Positions 1 to 4,596 of a stretch of 12,903 bases of DNA are shown here, one piece after another. The position numbers were made by a program, and so were the translations under genes. The stretch's first letter is position 1. Every line of letters starts with the position of its first letter. Origin of the DNA: Deltaproteobacteria bacterium UBA1386. Its GTDB lineage: Bacteria > Desulfobacterota > Syntrophorhabdia > Syntrophorhabdales > Syntrophorhabdaceae. The stretch covers positions 1 through 12,903 of the forward strand of contig DBQU01000028.1 of assembly GCA_002305765.1 (NCBI GenBank), given 5' to 3'. A model generated the notes under the pieces. The model saw nothing but the letters and a program-made list of their open reading frames with translations. It did not search any database and was not told the origin of the DNA.

Positions 1-66
1 CGCTCAAGCGGTTGCAACGGTCTTATCGGTTCTGACGGGTTTGCGAAACACTGAGAGGGTAACGCC

Positions 67-135
67 ATGACACACATCATCATCCTGAGAAATGAAGAAA
101 AAATAGTTCTTTACAAATTAGAAGTTAGTTTCTAA
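67..135 (+). pseudogene. 5' remnant of a small gene related to the one at 2961-3257
   Basis: An ATG at 67 opens a 22-codon reading frame beginning MTHIIILRN and ending at TAA 133-135. Its first 26 bases match the start of the intact gene at 2961 with one mismatch. The upstream motif TGCGAAACACT is also shared (42-52 here, 2947-2957 there). After about position 92 similarity is lost and the DNA becomes AT-rich promoter sequence of the next gene. I read this as the truncated head of a paralogue whose body was replaced by the ATPase gene. A purine-rich GAGAGGG lies 8 bases before the ATG, so the stub may still be translated. A real 22-residue peptide cannot be excluded but is less likely. Confidence 0.6.
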
Positions 136-142
136 TATGTAA
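110..142 (+). promoter_or_regulatory. Palindromic promoter/operator giving a predicted leaderless ATPase mRNA
   Basis: TTTACA (110-115) and TAATAT (133-138) are separated by 17 bases, a near-consensus sigma70 promoter. The same bases form an inverted repeat: TTACAAATTAGAA (111-123) against TTCTAATATGTAA (130-142), 12 of 13 positions complementary, with a 6-base centre. The predicted transcription start falls at about 145, the A of the ATPase ATG, and no SD sequence precedes that ATG. This suggests a leaderless transcript. A symmetric operator covering both promoter boxes suggests tight repression, perhaps autoregulation. The regulator is unknown. Confidence 0.65.
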
Positions 143-144
143 GC

Positions 145-1332
145 ATGATAGCAAGAGAGATTGCCGGGATAATTTCGGAGAGGCTTCGATCGTTCCCTGC
201 CGTCGCGATACTGGGTCCCCGTCAGGCAGGCAAGACCACCCTCGCAAGGACCTTTTCGGCGGATTACTTTGATCTGGAGGTCGAGCAGGATCGTCTGAAG
301 GTCGATCTTCAATGGTCAGACATCACCGCATCCGACAGATTGGCGGTGCTCGATGAGGCCCAGAGTTACCCCGACGTCTTTCCGAGGATCCGCAACGCCA
401 TAGACGCCAGGCGCAAAAAGAAGGGAAGATTTCTCCTTCTCGGCTCGGTGTCTCCCGGCCTCATGAAAGAGGTATCGGAGTCGCTGGCGGGACGGATCGC
501 CCTGTGTGAGGTGGCTCCCTTTTCAATATCAGAGATCGGCAAAAGGAAAGAGGACGATCTCTGGTTGAGAGGCGGATATCCCGACGGGGGCATCCTGGAT
601 GCCAGAGGATACCCCGTCTGGCAGAACAACTACCTCGATCTTCTTTCCATGCGCGATCTACCTCTGTGGGGTCTCCCGGCGGCGCCTCCGGCCACGCGGC
701 GCTTCTTCTCCATGCTCGCCGTCGGCCATGGCAATCCCTGGAACGCCAGTCAGATGGGGAAGAGTCTCGGCGTCTCTTACCACACCGCAACGTCTTATCT
801 CAATTATGTCGAGCAGGCCTACCTCATACGAAGGGTCCATCCCTACCACGACAACCTGAAGAAACGGCTGACAAAGAGCCCCAAGGTCTACTGGCGGGAC
901 AGCGGCCTTCTCCACAGCCTTCTCCGCATCAACTCCTTCGACGACCTCATCTCCCATCCCCACGTCGGAGCAAGCTGGGAAGGATGGGTCATCGAGCAAA
1001 TCCTGACCTTCTTGAACAACAGGGGTATTCAATACAACGGCCCCCACTATCTCAGAACGAACGACGGCTACGAGATCGACCTCATCATCGCTCTCTCCGG
1101 CACCACCTATGCCATAGAGATCAAACTCACCACTTCCCCATCCCCCGCGGACATTAAGCGCCTGACTAAAACCGCAGCCCTCATCGGCAACGTAACGGCA
1201 GTCCTCATCTCACGCTCCCCCGATCACATAGAGGGAGACAAAGTACTTTCCACGAACCTGAGGATGTTCCTGAAATATCTGGAGGCTAGCAGAAAGACGG
1301 TTGCGGGTTCCGGGTTGCGGGTTCCGGGTTAA
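145..1332 (+). CDS. AAA ATPase with C-terminal DUF4143 domain
   Basis: This 395-residue protein has the layout of the widespread AAA_14/DUF4143 ATPases. Walker A GPRQAGKT is at residues 24-31, Walker B LAVLDEAQ at 66-73, and a sensor-like LLLGSVSPG around 98-105. The DUF4143 region (about 190-370) carries E310-x-D312 and E325-x-K327 in the pattern of the PD-(D/E)xK nuclease fold. The cellular role of this family is not settled; members are usually found as single accessory genes. The start matches the normal family N-terminus, but there is no SD, so leaderless translation is likely. The last residues (about VAGSGLRVPG) are encoded by a tandem repeat running over the stop codon, so the C-terminus was probably altered by repeat insertion. 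The ATPase identity is clear; nuclease activity is only suggested. Confidence 0.93.
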   Translation: MIAREIAGIISERLRSFPAVAILGPRQAGKTTLARTFSADYFDLEVEQDRLKVDLQWSDITASDRLAVLDEAQSYPDVFPRIRNAIDARRKKKGRFLLLGSVSPGLMKEVSESLAGRIALCEVAPFSISEIGKRKEDDLWLRGGYPDGGILDARGYPVWQNNYLDLLSMRDLPLWGLPAAPPATRRFFSMLAVGHGNPWNASQMGKSLGVSYHTATSYLNYVEQAYLIRRVHPYHDNLKKRLTKSPKVYWRDSGLLHSLLRINSFDDLISHPHVGASWEGWVIEQILTFLNNRGIQYNGPHYLRTNDGYEIDLIIALSGTTYAIEIKLTTSPSPADIKRLTKTAALIGNVTAVLISRSPDHIEGDKVLSTNLRMFLKYLEASRKTVAGSGLRVPG

Positions 1333-1341
1333 AGACAAGAG
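1286..1341 (+). repeat. GCGGGTT-type repeat element, copy 1
   Basis: The core is two perfect 14-bp units (TTGCGGGTTCCGGG at 1301-1314 and 1315-1328) built from 7-mer GGGTT units. It is flanked by CTAGCAGAAAGACGG on the left and TTAAAGACAAGA on the right. The same left flank, core type and right flank recur at 3254-3302, so this is a dispersed element rather than a local expansion. It lies over the 3' end of the ATPase gene and supplies its stop codon. Confidence 0.75.
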
Positions 1342-1403
1342 TTGTACGCAATGGCACGAACGTGAAAATGCGCAGAGCCTTTCGCAGGTTGCTCCATCAT
1401 ACC

Positions 1404-2006
1404 CTAGGGTGAGGGACCGAATGCTAGATAGATGTCTTCCTCTTCTTGGTCTGTCACGTCGTTCAACTGGTCCTGTTGGAGGTGTTCGGATGGATTGGCG
1501 TCCTTGCCGTGCTCCACAGTCTTTCCGGGACGCGCTCCTTCTCGCTGTCCGATAGCGTCAAAAACGGCTTCCAACTGGGCTGGGGAAAGGTCTTCGATCT
1601 TTGTTTCCGTCGAAACACCAGCCCTGGATGCCAGGAACCGGGCGTAGTCTTCCGGGTTGTCTTTCTTGTCCGACGCCCACCGCTTCATCGCCTCCGACAG
1701 AGACAAAGACCTGTAGTTCTCGGTAAGAAGCAGCTCCTTTTTTGCCCGTAAACCCGTTTCCCAATCGGGGAAGATGGCAAAATCATCTCCGTCGATCCCC
1801 ACGGCCCCATGCCGCTCAGCGTAGTTCCAGGGATACTTCGCTCCGTCTTTCCACCTGATATTGCCCGGGTTGTTGTTTCGCCATGCTCGATCGCCGCCGA
1901 TGCGCTGTTCGACGGTACCATCCTCCCTGTGATAGTAAATGGATCTGTCATCTCTGTTCGAGCCTTTGAAGTCGTATTCCGTACGCAACACCTTTCTGCC
2001 ACCCAT
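1404..2006 (-). CDS. NNPGN-motif peptidoglycan-hydrolase-like protein
   Basis: This 200-residue protein has a lysozyme/endolysin-like core resembling those in phage virion lysins and some secreted antibacterial effectors. WRNNNPGNIRW is at 42-52, FAIFPDWETGLRA at 76-88, KRWAS...NPEDYARFL at 108-125 and AVFDAIGQREG at 147-157. I cannot name the catalytic residue with certainty. There is no signal peptide and no membrane segment, so it would need a special export route or act from a phage-like particle. The C-terminal tail after 160 is acidic and looks disordered. The ATG at 2006 has a strong SD (AGGAGGGG on the minus strand, 2012-2019) that overlaps the TAG stop of the upstream gene, implying translational coupling. 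Cell-wall cleavage is inferred from motif resemblance. Confidence 0.85.
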   Translation of the reverse strand: MGGRKVLRTEYDFKGSNRDDRSIYYHREDGTVEQRIGGDRAWRNNNPGNIRWKDGAKYPWNYAERHGAVGIDGDDFAIFPDWETGLRAKKELLLTENYRSLSLSEAMKRWASDKKDNPEDYARFLASRAGVSTETKIEDLSPAQLEAVFDAIGQREGARPGKTVEHGKDANPSEHLQQDQLNDVTDQEEEDIYLAFGPSP

Positions 2007-2017
2007 GGCTCCCCCTC

Positions 2018-2770
2018 CTAATCAGCGCGGGTTGAAATGAACGCCTTTATCTTGTCTGTTTCGGGTCCTATGACGCTGATGATGCTCGTATCCTCGAGGC
2101 TGGGGTATTTCTTCTCCGTCATATACCGGCCAACGAGTTGGAATCCGCCAGTTGGAGAGTAAGCGTATATTGATATCCTGTAGAAATGGGGATCGAAGTG
2201 GATCTCATCTCTGCCCCACCTGTAATGTGCTGTTACAAGGACACTCTCGATCTCTCCGATACCGACAGGGACTATCGCGTATTCATCCTGGCTGGTAACC
2301 GATACCTCGTCGGGCACGATATTCACAAACCGGTCATTCTTCTCGTCATAAGTCCAAATGGTGATCTTGTCCCGCCAGTCGCTTCCACCGCCGAAATACC
2401 GTGCCGTGAATAACAGCCCCTTGCGAGGAAGGTTCTTTCTGACAAGATCAATAACTCGCAGTTCCTGAAAGATCGGGTATTCCCAGACGAAGTCATCGTC
2501 ATCCCATTCCTGGGTTGCATAGCAATACCGCTCCGATGCATCTTCACCCCGGCCCTTGCGAAAACAGAGCTTCACAGGATATTCCGTCGTTTCCGTGCTA
2601 TTACCCTCAAACACTACCGCACGCCAATCCCTCTCTGCGCCAGACAACTCCTTCAGGGAAATCTCCTCAAGTTGATCGTACAAAGACTCCGCCCGGGCCA
2701 CAGCGCACGGCAAAACCGTGATGACCCCCACAACGGCGGCGCAGAGCAAGACAAATCCTTTCTGTCGCAT
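2018..2770 (-). CDS. Secreted protein of unknown function, coupled to the hydrolase-like gene
   Basis: This 250-residue protein starts with a classic Sec signal peptide: basic MRQK, a hydrophobic stretch at 6-24, and an AxA-type cleavage site after ARA (25-27). The mature part is rich in charged and aromatic residues and predicted strands, for example WDDDDFVWEYP, ARYFGGGSDWRDKITIW and RISIYAYSPTGGFQLVGRYM. I do not recognise the family. The ATG at 2770 is preceded by AGGAGG at good spacing. Its TAG stop (2018-2020) overlaps the SD of the hydrolase-like gene, with an 11-base gap between the two genes. The order, a periplasmic protein made first and then a wall hydrolase lacking a signal peptide, fits an immunity-effector pair, but that is inference. 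Confidence 0.85.
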   Translation of the reverse strand: MRQKGFVLLCAAVVGVITVLPCAVARAESLYDQLEEISLKELSGAERDWRAVVFEGNSTETTEYPVKLCFRKGRGEDASERYCYATQEWDDDDFVWEYPIFQELRVIDLVRKNLPRKGLLFTARYFGGGSDWRDKITIWTYDEKNDRFVNIVPDEVSVTSQDEYAIVPVGIGEIESVLVTAHYRWGRDEIHFDPHFYRISIYAYSPTGGFQLVGRYMTEKKYPSLEDTSIISVIGPETDKIKAFISTRAD

Positions 2771-2863
2771 GATTCCTCCTTGAACTTCTTCTGATATTAC
2801 TTTTCAGACCAAGAATTCGACCCAACCGCGCATCAAGAATTGCGTCGCCCTGTCCGCCTCAAC

Positions 2864-2898
2864 TGTTTCGCACCGAAAAGCAAGGGGTTTGCGAAACA
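2864..2898. repeat. 9-bp inverted repeat TGTTTCGCA / TGCGAAACA
   Basis: TGTTTCGCA (2864-2872) is perfectly complementary to TGCGAAACA (2890-2898), with a 17-base spacer. The same 9-mer recurs directly at 2947-2955 and at 42-50, each time just upstream of a MxHIIILRN reading frame. It may be a regulator site or part of the duplicated flank. It lies between the divergent secreted-protein gene and the small gene at 2961. Confidence 0.5.
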
Positions 2899-2909
2899 CC
2901 TTTAACATA

Positions 2910-2938
2910 TTGATATTACAACTGACACATGGTATACG
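2910..2938 (+). promoter_or_regulatory. Possible sigma70 promoter of the 98-residue protein gene
   Basis: TTGATA (2910-2915) and TATACG (2933-2938) are 17 bases apart. The predicted start of transcription is about 2945, next to an in-frame ATG at 2946 and shortly before the preferred ATG at 2961. The -10 box is only a partial match. Confidence 0.35.
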
Positions 2939-2960
2939 GTTCATTATGCGAAACACTCCC

Positions 2961-3257
2961 ATGGCACACATCATCATCCTGAGAAACGGCGAAACACTCA
3001 CCGGGCAGGTCACCACAAGGGAATTCTCCATCAAGACAAGCTACGCGGAACTCACGTTCAAGAAAAGCGAGATCGTCCACATCCATTTCGAAAACCCACC
3101 CCAATTCACCCAGGACGAAATGCTGCTTCTGGCATCTGATGTTCTGAAGGGCGTTGTGTCTCCGGCCACGGTCACGATCAAGCTCGGGAGTTCCGGACAG
3201 ACGGTGAAGCTGAGCAAGGATAAGATACATACGGTGATGTTTTTGGATAGTGTCTAA
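2961..3257 (+). CDS. Small two-repeat beta-strand protein of unknown function
   Basis: This 98-residue protein has no signal peptide and no cysteines. It looks like two copies of a short beta-rich motif. Residues about 5-43 read ILRNGETLTGQVTT and run to EIVHIHF; about 56-94 read LLASDVLKGVVS and run to DKIHTVMF. Each half has L-x-G-x-V, then x-IK, then a K-x-x-I-x-x-(I/V)-x-F ending. This resembles small Sm-like or YdiY-N-terminal-like barrels, but I cannot assign a family. ATG 2961 is chosen because its sequence aligns with the ATG of the remnant at 67. In-frame ATGs at 2946 and 2889 are alternatives; 2946 would suit a leaderless mRNA. None has a strong SD. The stop codon lies inside repeat copy 2. 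Confidence 0.75.
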   Translation: MAHIIILRNGETLTGQVTTREFSIKTSYAELTFKKSEIVHIHFENPPQFTQDEMLLLASDVLKGVVSPATVTIKLGSSGQTVKLSKDKIHTVMFLDSV

Positions 3258-3302
3258 CAGAAAGATCGTTGCGGGTTGCGGGTTGCGGGTTAAAAACAAG
3301 AC
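3254..3302 (+). repeat. GCGGGTT-type repeat element, copy 2
   Basis: CTAACAGAAAGATCG is followed by three direct 7-bp units (GTTGCGG, 3269-3289) and then GTTAAAAACAAGA. This matches copy 1 at 1286-1341 on both flanks; copy 1 has one extra 7-mer and CC variants of it. The element provides the TAA stop (3255-3257) of the 98-residue protein gene. Both copies therefore sit exactly at the 3' ends of reading frames. Confidence 0.75.
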
Positions 3303-3395
3303 AAGTCAAACGGCGTTGACAAAGGGACAGGCTGTCGGTGCGAAGGAGGAGTGCGGGGTCCCTCTGCCGTGCGGCCACGCTCCGGATCACACCCG

Positions 3396-3950
3396 TTAAG
3401 CATTTTCGACTCGCTCGGTGAGATTCCGGATATGTTCCTTCCTTGTGGCCGCCGGATTCTCTTTCAGCCTTCTGATCTTCTCTTCCAGCGCCCTCAATTG
3501 CTGCCCCACGAAGACGACATCCGTGAATGATCTTATGTAACTCGACAGACCTCTATCCATCACGTTCGCCGGCATCTTCGTCTTGAACTGGGATTCCCCG
3601 ATAAAGAAGACAATAGAGTGAACCCTGTCATGCGGAACCCCGAGCGCCCGTGCCAGTTCCATTGTATGCCTGTAGTTCTGATCCAGTGGATTCTGAAATG
3701 TATGCTTGCTGCCAAACAAGACCTGCGTCCACTTCGCCTGTCTCTCCCCTCCGTAGATCCATCCCGCATAGTTCTTCGTTTCGATTACGAAAACGCCATA
3801 CATCGACAGTACTACGTGATCGATCTGCGTGCTGCCATCTTCCGTCCTCAGAACAATATCGTGGAACTTCCTGTAAACATCATCATCCAGCTTAAGCCAC
3901 ATCCCAAGCTGAGTAGACTTCTCACCAACCCATCCCTTCAGGAAGCTCAT
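3396..3950 (-). CDS. NERD domain protein (nuclease-related)
   Basis: With the start at 3950 the protein has 184 residues. The N-terminal half is a NERD domain, a restriction-endonuclease-like fold: GWVGE at 6-10, TQIDHVVLS at 41-49, then YGVFVIETKNYAGWIYG at 51-67. The likely active-site residues D44, E57 and K59 (D...ExK) are all present, and QNP-x-x-QN follows at 86-92. The C-terminal third has a charged helical stretch (150-180) and no membrane segment. A longer frame begins at TTG 3965, but ATG 3950 is preferred. It has GGAGAG a few bases upstream, gives the typical MSFLKGWxGE start, and lies about 23 bases from the predicted transcription start. NERD proteins are thought to act on nucleic acids; the substrate is unknown. 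Confidence 0.9.
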   Translation of the reverse strand: MSFLKGWVGEKSTQLGMWLKLDDDVYRKFHDIVLRTEDGSTQIDHVVLSMYGVFVIETKNYAGWIYGGERQAKWTQVLFGSKHTFQNPLDQNYRHTMELARALGVPHDRVHSIVFFIGESQFKTKMPANVMDRGLSSYIRSFTDVVFVGQQLRALEEKIRRLKENPAATRKEHIRNLTERVENA

Positions 3951-3979
3951 TTCTCTCCAGTTCAATGCTTAGATATTTG

Positions 3980-4008
3980 ATTGTATTAACCCACCGACTT
4001 CCTGTCAA
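3980..4008 (-). promoter_or_regulatory. Sigma70 promoter of the NERD gene
   Basis: On the minus strand a perfect TTGACA (plus-strand 4003-4008) lies 17 bases before TACAAT (3980-3985). Transcription should begin near 3973, leaving a leader of about 23 bases before the ATG at 3950. This supports ATG 3950 over TTG 3965. Confidence 0.75.
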
Positions 4009-4435
4009 CAACTCACCTCAAGATAGATCGGTCTTCCCCATACCCCATCACCCGGAACCAATCACCTGTCTTCGCAAAAATGGGTTGAATGTTCCGCTGA
4101 TTTGAAGGAGAATAATGGCAGCAACGGGGTCGACAGGGACACCCTTTCGACTTTCACATTCTCGGCCAGCAGTGGTGTGGCTCCTTGCTCTTTCCCGCTC
4201 AAGCGGTTCAAGCCCTTTTCTCTCAGGCCGTCTTCCCCGCTGCCCCCGCATGGAATGTCATCATGGAAAGGGCGGTCGATCCTTCATGGTCTTCCCGGGT
4301 CAAAGGTTGGCAAGAAGACCATGAAGAAGGACGATGTGTATCAGCGCGGTGTTCGTGGTTCACTCATTTGTTGGTATATCGTCCTTAAGAACGATTGTCC
4401 GGCTATTTACACGAAGACCACCGCCGGAAACCTGG
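4009..4435. other. Gene-poor stretch before the HAD-GH65 gene
   Basis: No convincing gene is visible here. Reading frames on both strands lack recognisable domains and have odd, low-quality composition. One 69-codon frame (4115-4324) has a good SD (AAGGAG, 4105-4110), but its end lies inside a repeat. The main content is the hairpin repeat at 4282-4352. Confidence 0.5.
4282..4352 (+). repeat. Hairpin-forming dispersed repeat, copy A
   Basis: CTTCATGGTCTTC (4282-4294) and GAAGACCATGAAG (4314-4326) form a perfect 13-bp stem around a 19-base loop. Positions 4287-4352 match 12180-12245 without gaps at 58 of 66 positions, and all eight differences are transitions. One paired position changes from T-A (4290/4318) to C-G in copy B, so the stem is kept. 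There is no T-run after it, so it is not an intrinsic terminator. It lies upstream of the predicted promoter of the HAD-GH65 gene. The function is unknown: a structured RNA, a REP-like element or a mobile-element remnant. Confidence 0.7.
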
Positions 4436-4465
4436 TTGAGAAACTAACTTCAGAGATGGTACAAT
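4436..4465 (+). promoter_or_regulatory. Sigma70 promoter of the HAD-GH65 gene
   Basis: TTGAGA (4436-4441) and TACAAT (4460-4465) are separated by 18 bases; each box matches consensus at five of six positions. The predicted leader is about 125 bases. It holds three short inverted repeats: GCAGA/TCTGC (4507-4525), CGGAA/TTCCG (4525-4541) and TCTGGC/GCCAGA (4566-4580). The last lies just ahead of the SD. Confidence 0.6.
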
Positions 4466-4596
4466 AAGGATATTGCAGGCCGCGCGCTTACCGTGCTTCG
4501 ACCCCTGCAGAGAAAGAGAGTCTGCGGAACCACCGTTTCCGGGATTGATACCCATCAAGGGTTTGTCTGGCACCGCCAGAACCGAAGGGAGTCTAC

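Noticed and set aside
1..13. CGCTCAAGCGGTT shared with 4196-4208
   Set aside because: Only 13 bases match, and part of it is a self-complementary CGCT/AGCG; chance is sufficient.
1300..1330. GCGGGTT tandem units considered as a CRISPR array or variable-number repeat
   Set aside because: Units are 7-14 bp with no spacers, and the same flanks recur at 3254-3302, so a dispersed element fits better.
3951..3965. TTG start for the NERD protein at 3965
   Set aside because: ATG 3950 has GGAGAG just upstream and better fits the promoter distance and the family N-terminus.
4048..4251. 67-codon minus-strand frame in the same gap
   Set aside because: No recognisable domain and no convincing SD; composition suggests chance.
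4115..4324. 69-codon frame with a good SD (AAGGAG) in the gap before the HAD-GH65 gene
   Set aside because: The peptide looks like non-coding translation (rich in S, R, P), has no domain, and its end lies inside the hairpin repeat.
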